From the NCBI GenBank assembly GCA_029204045.2, contig CM055063.1:37419562-37483561 (forward strand): a stretch of DNA of 64,000 bases, in the 5' to 3' direction. Numbering within the stretch: the first letter of the stretch is position 1; the number at the start of each line of letters is the position of its first letter. The notes below the pieces were generated by a model, which worked only from the letters and a program-made list of their open reading frames with translations, did no database searches and had not been told where the DNA came from. Shown piece after piece: positions 11,664 to 23,663 of the stretch. Position numbers and translations under genes: made by a program. The DNA comes from Tillandsia leiboldiana (taxonomy: Eukaryota; Streptophyta; Magnoliopsida; Poales; Bromeliaceae).

Positions 11664-13029
11664 CAAAAACTCCACCGGTCACTGAGATACAAGCAAAACA
11701 CCGCGGTAAGGAAAAACCCCACGATAAAAATCTACCGGTAACGTCAGTCTGAAATAAGTCCAAACATCACCTTCGAAACGTCCTCCAAAAAATTCAGAAA
11801 AATCACCGTTGCGTTCCTCGCGAAGAGTAGATATCGATCGAGTCCTTATACGTCCCGTTCCGATGCCCGTAGGCCGAGAAAACCCATAAACACTCCTTCG
11901 CTGTCCAACACCTCGCACGCAGTAAAAGGGGTCAAAAGATGCCTCGAAAACCCCACCAAAAACTTGAAACGGAGCAATGTGACCCACACGGAAATCGAAG
12001 GCGTACCTCTCGTGAACATGCTGCCATAAAAATCAGCTCAAAATTCCATCGGGGTAGCCCAAGGGAGCTCACGGACTGAAGTGGACTAAAGAAGCTTGGT
12101 ATCGAAGGCACGTCGAAGCTCACGATGTCGAGGAGAACGCTGAAGACACGACTTCCAAAAATTCCCGGGATCCCAAATAGCGAAGAAAAACTCGAAGGTG
12201 AAGCTCCCTGTCGAAGATGGGCTCAGAAAAACTCGGAACAAGAAGCCAAGAAGAAGGAACCAATGGGCTATTTATAGCCCAAGCCCAAAAGAAAGGAAAT
12301 CCGGATTCAGGCGCAGGATTCGGGCGCCCTAATCTGGCCCGGCCCAACAGGTGCGCGCACGAAACGCCCACAGCGCGCCACGTGGCCCTCTCCGCACCCC
12401 GCGAGCCCAGCGCACGCGCGCCCGCCATAATGCGCCGCGACGCGGGCAGCGCGGTCCATGGCGGGAAGCATGGGCCGCGGTTCACGCGGGTCAGCCGGGT
12501 CACTGCGCCCGCCAGTGGGCGGGCGACACGTGGCCCGACGCGGTCCCACGTGCGCCGCGCCTGGCCGGAAACTCGGTTGTGCGCGCGTGCGTTGACCGGC
12601 CTATCCCTGCGCGCCACGTGTCCCCTCGCTGCGTCCACTGGTCCCGGTGCACGCCCAAGTCCCGGTGGACCGGCCTGCCCGCGCCCGCGCCGCCGCGCTC
12701 CGCCGCTGCCTGCCGCCGCCGGTGCTGGCCCGGGCTGCCGAAATAGTAACCTTGCTCGAAATCCGGTTTTGACATCCGAGCTCCGAAAAAATACAAGTGA
12801 ATAGTCCACTCATCGTTTTCGCGTGCTGAGTCCAAATCCAATGTCCATTTTGCCTAATTCCACTTCTAAAATTTGTCGAAGGCATCCAGATAAGTAATTT
12901 AATCCAAATTTCGCGCTGGGTCCAAACCTGAGTCCGATTTGCGCACAAGCACCTCCATCACACCGAATAAGCCTCCAGAAAGTCGCTGATCACACTGCAA
13001 AAGCTCTGCGGAGATTCCGGGTCATCACA
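11664..13029 (-). mobile_element. LTR C, minus strand, first about 1.4 kb
   Basis: The minus-strand start at 13029 reads TGTGATGACCCGGA, close to the A start TGTGGTGACCCGGA. It has a GC-rich U3 with G-box-type motifs (12360-12740) and a TATAAATAG box (about 12275, minus strand). It is cut at 11663 by LTR D, and the remainder must lie in or beyond the gap. The right side is not a polypurine tract, so it is a 5' or solo LTR. Confidence 0.7.
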
Positions 13030-13260
13030 GTTATTCTTGCATGAGTAAAAGATAACAAAGCATAATGTGTGGTTGGTAAAGCAAGTTTAGAGTATAACCC
13101 TAGTAAATGATATAAATAAAACCTAGAGAAATGTTTACCTAACAAGTGCATGATTGATTATGACTTAGGAAAAACTTGGTCAAATTGCATGAATGTGAAA
13201 CTAGAAGACAACCTAGGCTAAGAGTTCAAAACGAGTGGCATGAAAACCTAGGTTGAAACA
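13030..13260 (+). repeat. Left piece of LTR X repeat array
   Basis: AT-rich sequence with degenerate repeats of the type GACTTAGG...AACCTAGG...GTGGCATGA. It resembles the units at 27885-28200. Removing solo LTR B and A2 joins the two pieces in register: a CCTAGGTTGAAAC end meets a GTATGGCATTGGACTT start. It is therefore read as host LTR X before insertion of B and C. Confidence 0.6.
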
Positions 13261-14879
13261 TGTCACGCCCGGGGTCGAAACTGCGAACCGGGCTCGCTAA
13301 CAGATCCGCCATCTGTACGAAAATGCCGTACAGACGAAGCGGTCTACCCTGCAAATAAATCTATAGCTAACAGATATCAGAGCAAAAGTAACTACATGCT
13401 ATAGAAAGGAAACTGAACATCTGAAATAAGTAAGTAAAATTCCAAAATACAAGCTGTCCACTAAAGATACATACAAAACATCTCTCTCAAACTCACTCTA
13501 CAAGTGTCCAGTACAAAAGAGGAAACTCAAAAGGGTACTGCTACCTCTAAGCTATACAGACTCGGGTAGGCGACTAGTCGGCCACGCCCTTACCTCGATC
13601 AGAAGACTCCGCACGGGAAGGAGTCGGAACAGCCGCCTCAGGGAAACCTGCACCAGCAGCGGTGTGTGAGAATACTGCAGAAGGTAGTTCTCAGTGGGTA
13701 CCGTCCTCAAAAACACGGTATGCCCACTAAGTCTACGAAGGTACAAGTAAGGTAAACAAATAGATAGATAGAAGATAAGGAAAGCTGTAAATCTACAATA
13801 AATGCTCAAAGAAATACTGAACTATGAATCATGCATGTACCTCACTCACATATGTCACCCAATCACAATGACTGTCCCACTTTGGACCAGTCAAGCCTGC
13901 GCTCATCTACTGCCACTCGTGCCCAAACAGGGTTGTGGTCTTACGTAGGGTGTCCTCCAGGACTATCTCAGTAACCACATCGCAACCTCGTCAGGCTCGA
14001 TCATCATCGCATCCGAGCGTAGCTCGCGGGCGAGCGACCCGCGAAACTCAAGTATCTCACATCTGGCATAATATCACAGTCTCAGCAGGCCACAATCCAC
14101 GATTAAATAGATCGAAAACACAGTGAACAGACGACTCACTCTCATGTCAAGGACGGAGTAAACTCCACGACTCAATCTGAAGTGCTCTCATAAAACCCCC
14201 AACGACACTAGTAAATCTCTAAAAATCATAAAAATATCCTCGGCCCCCGGCACGAGAGAACATGCACCCCGAACCCATGTCACATTTCTAGAAGCCTCAG
14301 AAATTTTAAAACCATTTTTTAAAAGTCAAATTTTCCATTAAAACGGACTTTCGGATTTTTAAAACGGTTCAGGTGCTTAAATAAAGCCAACTAAGCATGC
14401 AGTCTAGTATCATATAATGCCGAGTCTACTAAAAATAATTCGGGGTTCAAATAATTTTTCTAAAATTTTCTAGGCAACTATCAGATCATTTAACAGCTAA
14501 AAATTACAGTTTGACATGATCAAGTGTCTTCTTAAGCATTAGAGGGCATCCCATGATTTTTGAAAGCCAATCAACCCACCTGAGATCAACGGATAAATTC
14601 GCAGGCACACCGCCTTACCCAAGGCCAAACCACAGCACAAACTGAAAAACAAGCACCCTCGGCTCCCCGCGCGGCGAAAACCTTTGATCAGGCCAAGTAG
14701 ACCAAAATCTGCCAGGAACAGAGTACTCCCAAAAATCAGCGAAAGCTCGGCTAAAAATCCTCGAAATCGACGGCGAAAAAAAAACACACTATGCCGACGA
14801 AAAAAAAGCCGCGCCCGCACGAAAAAAAACTGCTCGTGCAACACGCGCGGCACGCTCGCCAAGCCGCGACCAGTGCAGC

Positions 14880-15600
14880 TTCAGCGCGGTAGGTAGCCGC
14901 TCGGCGCCACGCCCTGCCGCACGCAGCTAGCGCGCATGCGCGCGCGCTCCAGGAAGCCTGCGCAGCTGTGCTGGCCCGCTCCCGGTGCTCTGGGGCTCGG
15001 CGGCGCGGCGCTAGCCCTTGCCGCGCGGCTGCCCCGCAGCGCCGCGCGGCACGCAATGCTGCGCGCGGCCCGCGCGGGCCCTCGGCGCTGCGCGCGCCCT
15101 CGCCCCGCAGCGCCGCGCGGCATGCAATGTGCGCGCGGCCCGCGCGGGGCCCACGGCGCTGCGTGCGCCCTGCGCTGGGGCCTGCGGCACCGCGCGCGGC
15201 CCGCACGGGGCCGCGGCGCCGCGCGCGGCCCGCACGGGGCCCGCGGCGCCTTGCGCGCGGCCTGCGGCACCGCGCGCACCCTAGCGCGCGGTCCGCAGCC
15301 CTGCCCGCGGCCCGCGCGGGGCTGCGGTGCCGCGCGTCCTGCGCGCGGGCCCGTCCAAACTGCGCGCGGCGGCCCCCCCCCCCCCCCCCCCCAAGGCGCG
15401 GTGCCCTGGCGCGGCCCCGCAATACTGCGCGGCGCCCTGGGGCGCCACTCCGCAGGCCTGCTCAGCGGTTTGCTGCGCGCCTGCGGCAGCAAGGGGCCTG
15501 CTGCGCGCGGCGCTCATGCGCTGTCCGCGCAGCGGTTCGCCTCAGCCCGCGCGCCGCTTCGCGCGCGCGCGCGGCTCACCCTGCGGCACACACCCTTCGG
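14880..15600. repeat. Extremely GC/CpG-rich low-complexity block with C22 run
   Basis: About 700 bases are dominated by GCGCGCGGCC and CCGCGCGGGGC-like words, with a run of 22 C at 15373-15392. It occupies the U3 position of LTR B, as the GC-rich blocks do in other LTRs here. Long open frames on both strands come from base composition and are not genes. The G-rich strand could form quadruplexes. Confidence 0.8.
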
Positions 15601-16123
15601 ACAACTGTCCGCAACAAGGTTCTCCAAAAAAATAAAAAAAAATAAAAATAATCCAATCAAGCTCACAGGAAGAAAAAAAAGTACAATACACCTATCTTGC
15701 CGACGTTCGTCGCGCGGCCGCACGTGCTCGCTCGGCCACCAACAGGAGGACTCCAACCAAGCTCACCTTCAAGTCCTCTTCTTCTTCTTCTACTTCTCCT
15801 TCAACTTTCTCTTTTCTCCCTTTTTTTTTTTTTTTTTTTCTTCCTCTGCTCATTTAACACCATCAGATAATGGGCTTGGAGGAGGGGATGTGGACCTAAG
15901 TAGATAAGGGCAACAGCTTGGCTTTAAATTAAAAATAATAATTTTAAAAAAATTTATTTGTATTCAAAAGCTTAATTAAAACCACAACTCACCTACCTCC
16001 CTCAAAATCCCCTAGAGAAGTCCAAATTAGGCAAAATAATAATTAATTCATAAAATAATACCAAAAACGCCAACTCCAACTCACTTTTCGCCTCTTCGAG
16101 CCTCCGCCACCGTCCGGGGAACC
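15601..16123 (-). other. AT-rich 5' part of LTR B
   Basis: No gene is seen. It holds A- and T-rich tracts, including a T run at about 15819-15839. On the minus strand this is LTR sequence upstream of the GC-rich U3. The last five bases, GAACC (16119-16123), are the target duplication of A2. Confidence 0.6.
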
Positions 16124-16673
16124 TGTGGTGACCCGGATCTTTGCAGGGCTTCTACAGTGTGACCAGCAGCTTCTGGAAGCCTACGTGGCATGTCGGCGGT
16201 GTTCGCGCGCCAGTTTGGACACAAGAGATGGACTCAGGGCTTAAAATGGATCTCGTAGGTAATCGGGGGACCCCATCGGATGTTTAGAACAGTTTACGCG
16301 AGGAGTGGATATCAAATTTAGGCTCGGCGCGGAATTCGGATTAAAAATACCTTTCGGGAGCCTCCGGCAATTTATAGGATTGGAATTTGGCAAAATGGAC
16401 GCCGGATTTGGAATCAGCGCGCGAAAACGGTCAAGATGGGCTATTTACATGTATTTTCGGAGCTTGCTACAGTAATTTACTGTTCATCGCCGGAACAGTG
16501 TATTTCCGGCGATCGCCGGCGGCGGTGGCGGCGGCGGGCAGCGGCGGAAGGCGGCGGAAGGCGCTCGGGCAGCGGCGCGCGGCGCGGGCAGGCGCACAGG
16601 GGCGCGGGCAGGCGCGCGGGCGGGCGCGGTCAGGTGCGCGGTCCACCGCGGCGTCGTGCACCCGAGGAGGGGA

Positions 16674-16927
16674 CACGTGGCAGGTTCTCACTGGTCGGTG
16701 TTGTGGTCTGGGTTCACGGTGCAGGCGGTGGTGCACGGTAGACCGGGTGGACACGTGGCGTGAGGTGGTTGGTCCGGTGTTGTGCTCCCGGTCCACGCAA
16801 CCGGTGGAGTGGGTGTCGGGGCAGGTGGCCGTACGGCGGGGCAGGTGGCCGTACGGCCGGGTCAGCCGCGACGTGCGCGGGTCCACGGCGCGACGTGCGT
16901 GGTGCACGGGTTGCCGGGCCACGTGTC
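16674..16927 (+). promoter_or_regulatory. ABRE/G-box cluster in A2 U3
   Basis: Two CACGTGGC sites (16674-16681 and 16752-16759) and a CCACGTGTC site (about 16919) lie in the GC-rich U3 upstream of the TATA box. ACGTGGC is the core of plant abscisic-acid/G-box elements bound by bZIP factors. Equivalent clusters occur in Z (42013-42265) and W (50871-51265). Stress-linked activity is inference. Confidence 0.55.
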
Positions 16928-18629
16928 GCGTCGCCATTCGCGGGCGCAGGTGCACCGGGTGCAGTGGGGCCCGGGGGAGTAGTGGACTGGACTGTGTGGT
17001 GGACCGGGCCGCACTGTGCGCGCCCGAAAGTTGTGGGCCGGGCCGCACTGTGCGCGCCCGAAAAGTTTCGGGCGCCCGGAAATTGGGACACAATGGGAAT
17101 TTTTCCAATTGTTTCCTCAGCCTATAAATAGGCAGCCCGAGCCCTCTTCTTTGGCTCTTTTCTCTCAGCCCACGCACCTCTGCCCGAGCACCTTGAAGAA
17201 GACTTGTTCAACTCTTAATTCTTGATCTTCCTGCCAAGTTCTACGATTTTAGGAGCACGCATCCCGAGGTTCTGGATTTTACGGCGCGGCGCGACGTTGC
17301 ATTCCTGGGTCTTCTTCGGCGCAGCGACAGTGTTTTAGCTCCCCGGCTACCCCGAGATCATTTTGCAGTGATTCTTGCGCCGACAGACTCCTAAGAGGTA
17401 GGGCTTCATCTTTCGTATTGATCGCGCTTTCCTGTTGCGAGTTTTTGGCACGGATCCCGAGGCAACACTGTGACCCATTTCTGTTTGGCTTTGTGGGACA
17501 GCATCGAGGTGTTTTGGCCATATCTTTGCGCACAAGCGTCAGCCGGAAACGAGCTTATACAACTTTTTCATCTACAGATCGCAAGGAACGCGCTCGTATT
17601 TTTCTTGGATTTTTCTGAGATTTCATCAGAGGTGAAAATTACTGTTTTCTCAGTGAACAGTGTACAGTTTTAATACAGATTTTTGTATGAGTGTACCCCC
17701 TTGCCGAATTTTTATCTTGACTTACCGAACTCCGATTTGGGCGTGCAAGGTACCGTTTCGAAGCTATCGACGCAAGGATTGCTGTGATATTTTTATTGGA
17801 ATTTTCTGGGCACTATCTGCAGGTGATAATTTAACAGTTCAGAATTCGAGGTTGTATGTGGTTTTAAGTGCTATATTTGGGAGCCTAGTGTAATTAGTGG
17901 ACTTTGTATTGTGCCAGGAGTGTTACGGGTGTGCTGAACTTATTGGAGCAAGGGATTAGAGTTTTTTGGTGTTTTCAGCTGTGGGCTTTGGACAGTCAGC
18001 TTTTCAGGTGGGTGCTTATTCCCGGAACCGGTGGACGGTTCTCTAAATTTTCATATGTTAGCATTGCATGCAGGTGAATGGTACAATAGCTGGGATTGAT
18101 CGGTAAGTTTAACAATGAGGATTTTATGGAAATTGCAAGTGAATTATTCACAGTATGACAATGGTATTAATCAAATAGTCATGTTGATGATTAGTGGAAG
18201 CTTATCTAAGGCAAGGATACCCTATATGATTAATTATCATGCCATATTAGCACATAACTTTTATGAGGATGGTTTATGCATTGGGATAGGATTATGTAGT
18301 TATGTGCAGGTTCTACTCTGAGGAGCCATTATGGATTGAGAATTATGGACAGGTATGGTCATTGATAATTTTGGCATGAGGTTTATTTTCTTTATTCTTC
18401 TTGAGGACAAATGCATGCTTGTATGGACATATGTGTATGGACATATAGTTAGGCCATCTTTTACTGCTGCACTACATATTGGAATTTGACTTAGGAGAAA
18501 CCATGATTGCTTTCTTCTCCTTTTATTTAGACTTTTGAGTCATGTTGCTCGGGTTCGAGCAGAGGTTTGGGATAGTGTAGCTGGGACCTTAGGGTCAGAG
18601 ACAGGGTGTGCTTGATGATGGATTGTGGG

Positions 18630-18842
18630 TTATTGCGGCAACCGCGGACAGTAGGCGGTTGACCGGATCTTGATTAATTTACCCAATTGTGGGTTGTGGG
18701 TTATTGCGGCAACCGCGGACAGTAGGCGGTTGACCGGATCTTGATTAATTTACCCAATTGTGGGTTGTGGGTTATTGCGGTGACCGCGGACTTTGGGCGG
18801 TTGACCGGATGTTGACTATTGCATCAGATTGGGTATCAGATT
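18630..18842 (+). repeat. 71-bp tandem repeat carrying a CAACCGC/GCGGTTG dyad
   Basis: Three units start at 18630, 18701 and 18772, exactly 71 bases apart; the last is diverged and partial. Each holds CAACCGC, nine bases, then GCGGTTG (first unit 18639-18661). The 3' LTR (about 26171) and A1 (about 6330) have the same array. W (52738-52760), Z (43815-43837) and X have one copy. CGGTTG fits the plant MYB core CNGTTR. Confidence 0.75.
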
Positions 18843-20227
18843 TGTTCTAGTGGATGGTGTTCCCACTTTTTGAGTACTATTGCATCAGATCGGGGTTTTG
18901 TTAGTGGACGGAGTTTCCCACTTTGATCATAGTCTTGATCCAGTCCTGCTATTATGAGACAGTGGTTACAGAGATACTCGATACAGTGATGCTTGATACA
19001 GTGATACTTTACTCGTGTGGGTCGCTCCCCTCGAGTGCCACTCCGGAGTAGGCTTTCCACGGTGTGAGCGCCGGGCACCAGGCAGGGTTCTTGAGTTCGA
19101 CAGCAGAGCAGGCAGTACCAGTGATTACTGGTCTATCGATTGGGTTTATTCAGGCAGATACTTTTTGTTACACTCGTGCCTGGGGGACCGAGTGGAGTCT
19201 AGTAGCTGTGTTTAGACCAGTGCTAGTATTGTTGGGAACCGTCGGGGTTTGACGGTGGTCCGTCGTGGTCGTTGTGAGTTCTTTGACCATTGTGTGAGAG
19301 GTTGAGCATCTTGAGTCTATCCGTTCTGAGAGAGAGAGCATGGATTATGACTATAGCCTGCATGAGCCACTACTCAATAGCGAGTTAGTCCGTTTGGACG
19401 CCCTACGTAATTCCTGCCCGTCAGCGGGAGGTGGTTGTAGGTGGGCGCAGGTTTGACTGGACCCGATGTGGCAGTCAGCTCGATTGGGTCATTGAGCACC
19501 TCGTGTGCGAGTGTTGCATATCTTCATCAGAGTTTCCCCATTTGAGCATTTGGATAGAGGCATGGTAGCTGTAGAGTGTTTCCAGCTTCTTCTTTCAGTT
19601 TTACTGCATCGGTTATCTTTTGCCTCTAGTAGTCTTGGTGGGCAGATCGTCGGGCCTAGTGGCGATACCCACTGAGAACTCCCTTATTGCGTAGTTCTCA
19701 CGCCCGTTGGGGGTTTTCCCCCTTTTGTCCTTTCTCCTCTTTGTTTTGCAGAGTCTTGGCGGGTGTTGCGTTCTGTGGTTGCTGTTTCTGCGGTTGCTGT
19801 TCGCGATGAGGGTGTAGCGAGCTAGATCCTAACCCATCTTTGGAGAGTATCGGTACCCCCTTTTGTGGAGATCTTCAGTATAGTCGGTAGATCGGTATTT
19901 ATTTCCTCTTTTGAGAGACTGTTGTAGTGAGGATATGATGTATGAGAGCTTGTACACTGATGTTTTATTTGAGATATCTCCCTGTTGAGCTATGAGTTTT
20001 GTACTCGAGGTTAATGTATGATTATCATTTTTGGGAGATGGACCTTGTTGTTTTATCTTCAGTTGTACAGTGGTTGATTTTATTCTACAGCAGTTTTATC
20101 TTTTAGCTCTGATATCTGTTAGCTGTAGCTCTTTTTTGCAGGTAGGACGCTTCGCCTATGCGGGTTTGGCATAGGTGGCGGATCTGTTGGCGAGCCCGGG
20201 TCGCAGTTCCGACCCCGGGGCGTGACA

Positions 20228-23200
20228 GATTAGGTGGTATCAGAGCCTAGGTTGTAGGTCATGGTGGACTTAGAAACCCTAGGCTTGTGGTTGGACCCTA
20301 GGATGACTTCGTGAGAGTCGTGATTTGTAGCGAGAGTCCTGATTGAGTTTTACACCTCTCCCGAGGGACGGGATGAGTGATTGGCATGTTTATTCTCCTA
20401 AGTAGTTATGTTGGCTGCAGACAACATAACGCTATGGAATGGGTGACATGCTCTAGACTTTCGCTGGATTGGGTCGAGCGTTGTTGTGTGCTGATTTGTG
20501 GTTTCGTCGTGGCGAGCGGTGTCTCCCCGACGCTGGGTTTGGGACCCTTGTGCATCCTGTCATGGCAGTTGAGCTTGAGCGGTTGGTTTTGGGCCGGATA
20601 CCCGGATTGAGGTCAGAGAACTCCGGACCCAGATGACAGGATTGTCAGAGGCATATCAGCGGCAGAGTGAGCAGCTTGTGTGGTGACGCAGTTGTCAGAG
20701 CAGTGGGCAGCCCGACAGTACTTTTCTTTTGAGACCACCTGGATGTAGTACCCTCAGCGGCAGGGATTTCTGTAGTGCCAATAGAGCGAGTGGCCCCCTC
20801 CGTGCCAATGTTTAGTGCCAAGGCACTGAGGTAGGGTGGATGGTTGACAGCAGAGGAGCTGTGGGGCATGTTTGATTTAGTGAGCCAGATTTGGGCAGAT
20901 GAACCACCCCGACTCGTAAGATTGAGCTTGGAGCCTTTGGAGGCAGAGTCGTGGTTGGGGGTGATGGAGTGATCAATTGAGAGCCTCCCTGTGCTAGAGA
21001 GTTTATGCAGTTGTTGAACTGGTGCTCCAGGTTTCGAGGCACATAGGATAAGTGAGATTGGGAGTGGATTGCGCCAGGATACTCTTTAGTTTCTTTTCGG
21101 TCCCTCATGTTCGGGTTTTGGACTGTGGATGCCTCGTCGGAGTAGGCATTGTGTTTGGAGCTGGACACTGCAGTTCCTTGGATGGGGATCTGCCGCTAGA
21201 GGCGAGTTCTGGGGGGGAGGCGCTTGGCGCTAGGTGATGGAGGACAGATCGGCAGGCAGGGGCATTTTCGTTTTGCTTTCCTGGGTGGTGGATATCCTTG
21301 TGGATGGTTAATGCAAAGCTTACCCAAGGGAATTCTACCCTTTGTGATTTATAACTTGCATATTTTGATTGTATCATATGGGATTGAGGGGTGAGCTTAG
21401 AAAGGATAAGTGTATAGGGAATTGCATGGATTAATGGTGATTTGTCTTATGACGGTTGCAATGATGGACTTCTGAGATGTTGAGGATCGGGCGGACCCCG
21501 ATGGCTGTATCAGTGTCTATATCAGAGTAGCGCAACGGTAGCGTGGTTTTGTTGTCTGCGGAGGATCGTATCTGTTGCCTCAGCATGAGCAGAGACAGAG
21601 GTCGTGCTCCCTTGTGATTGATGGGATATTTTCTGATGGACTAAGCGACAACCGCTTGCATCGTGTGGATGAGCTTGTGCCGCCTGGTTGGAGGGCGCCA
21701 CGGCAGTGGATCGGGTTGTTGCAGGTGTGATTTCATCACAGCAGTCGGAGTTAGTGCACCTCGCTTTCCGGCATGGACTAAAGGCAGAGTTATTACCACG
21801 TGCACTAGAGGTACAGAACATCATCGGTGTTATGCACGTGAAGGAGGCTTGTGGGTTTTGTTCAGTGTCGTTGTGACCTTGAGTTATACCAGCAAACCTC
21901 TTGATATGGGTGGCTGTTCGATGTTTTGACCCAGTGCTTGGGATTGGTTGGCACGGCACCACTGGATGGTTAAGTGCAGAGAGGGTGCTGATTGTGACTT
22001 TTGCGAGGCAGACAAAGGAGGCTTGTTATGGGGAGATTGTTCGAGCACACAGGATTTAGCGACTGTGTGAGAGGAGCTTATGGTGGCGCCGGGACCAAAG
22101 GATATTTCTATTGCTGCGAAATCCCGGGTGTGAGTCCACTCGAGTTGATGATTATGCCGCCTATTAGGGATTTTGATTGCGGTTGACGTGGTTCTGGAAA
22201 CCGCGCCAACCTCAATAGCACCACTTGGATTATCGGTAAGAGCTGGGAGATTTGATCGCACCGGTGCAGGGATCTGTTGGATAGAGGGTCTGTTTGACCT
22301 AGTGCCACGTCGTTGATATACGACGGTGAGAGCCTTTGGGATTGGAGTCCTGGCAGGTCCAGGTATTATTTAGAACCTTTTGAAGGAGCTATATTCCGGC
22401 AGTTATTGTTTGATGCCTGCGCCAATTTGGAATTTCAGCTGAGGGCATTGTCTAGATGGTGTTCAGGACACAGTAGGGGCATTACGAGTACAGTGAAGCC
22501 AATGGATTGACTAATGCCTTGTTACCTCTAGATTGAGGAATTCTGTGTTTCAGTTGGCCTTGAACGGTTTGATAGCGGCATCCTCCATGAATATTTTGGT
22601 TTCACCCCCCTCCCTGTGTGTTTAGAGCTTGTGCAGCATTTGTATTTGGTGTGACAAGATCTGTGGGGAAGAAGCTTTTTGCCATGTCGTTGTGGTGCAA
22701 GTTTTAGCTTCGAGAGCATATCTTCCTAGATTACTTCTTCTAGCCGAAGGGGCGGCGGTGGAAATTCGGCCAAAGTGGATGCTATTTAAGACTGGCCGAG
22801 ATCGACGGTCATTGTTGGGGTGAGGAGTTTTTGGACTGGATAGTGCCAGCAGAGCTTGATGACTGGGTGATGAGATTGGTACCAGTGCCGATTCTAACCT
22901 AGTCAGTGGTGGGAGATGGATTTGTGAGTTTTGTGATACCTCCCTTAGGGGCGGAAGAGCTACCACTGGATTTTTGTTGAGCATCCAATATCACCTTGAC
23001 TGAGCTACTGTGGTGGCGGATACCTGGAGTGGAAGAGCTTTTGGGAGTCGAGTTTGGCGGTTCCTTAGCTGGCGCTGTGTGGGGCCATCCTTGTGTGCAG
23101 GGTTTAAGTTGAGTCCCTGAGTATCCCTTTTGATGAGAGGCTGCGGCTGAGCAATCCACTTAGGTGGTTAAGTGTTGAGGGCGACCGAGTGTGAACCCCT

Positions 23201-23663
23201 GCTTGTTTGGGCCCCTTTTCTGTGCAGGTGTTTGTGTGGATGTGATTCGGGTCGCTTTGGTTGAGCTGGCTCTTGGGAGTGATTTTAGAGCGTGTTACTC
23301 AGGCTGTTTGTTCCTTTTCCCCCCGCCTTTTGTTGGAGTTTTTGAGGTTTTTTCTGCGTCTCAGCTCTGGAGTGTCATGTTTTGGACCCCTCGCCCGTGT
23401 TTGACTCGTTCCTTTTGGGGTCTGTGAGAGTTTGGAGTACGAGGGACGCCGTTGCGAATTCCGACTCGTGAGGTGAGGGGATTGCGCAATCGGGCTATGC
23501 CGTACTGGTTGTTGCTGTTGTTGTTGCTGAGGAGTAATCACGGGGGAGTGATAGGTGACTTGGGAGCTGGAGACGGCGGTGTTGAGTATTGACCCCTGGT
23601 TTCTGGGACTCCTTGGGAGTTGCCTTAGTTTCGAGGACGAAACTTTCTTCTAGTGGGGGAGGA
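20228..23663 (+). pseudogene. Non-coding interior of A2
   Basis: This is colinear with 348-3804, with small indels. The primer site is at 20235-20250, the leader hairpin at 20405-20430, the hairpin plus polypurine tract at 23627-23663. Remnants of the protease-RT linker lie at 22080-22220. It has stops and indels throughout; no domain is intact. Confidence 0.85.

Larger units (their letters stand above)
13261..16123 (-). mobile_element. Solo LTR B, minus strand (main part)
   Basis: The left edge TGTCACGCCCGGGG is the reverse of the common LTR tail ending in GACCCCGGGCGTGACA. U5 landmarks (GTGGGCA...ACCCAC and GAGAACT) sit near 13680-13740. The LTR continues across A2 at 27778-27884, where its minus-strand start is TGTAGAATACCGG. 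The total is about 2.97 kb. Flanks AAACA (13256-13260) and AAACG (27885-27889) look like a target duplication with one change. No interior domain exists, so this is a solo LTR. Confidence 0.75.
16124..20227 (+). mobile_element. 5' LTR of A2
   Basis: This runs from TGTGGTGACCCGG to GGGCGTGACA, 4104 bases. CACGTGGC motifs are at 16674 and 16752, CCACGTGTC at about 16919, and the TATA box at 17123. Paired leader modules end near 17632 and 17823 in AGGTGA. It has a 71-bp tandem repeat at 18630-18842 and the conserved GACTTAGGAGAAACCATG block at about 18487. Confidence 0.93.

Noticed and set aside
14751..15907. Long open frames (up to 323 codons) on both strands of the GC-rich block
   Set aside because: They overlap in all frames, read Ala/Arg/Pro/Gly low complexity, and arise because stop codons are rare in CpG-rich DNA; the block is an LTR U3.
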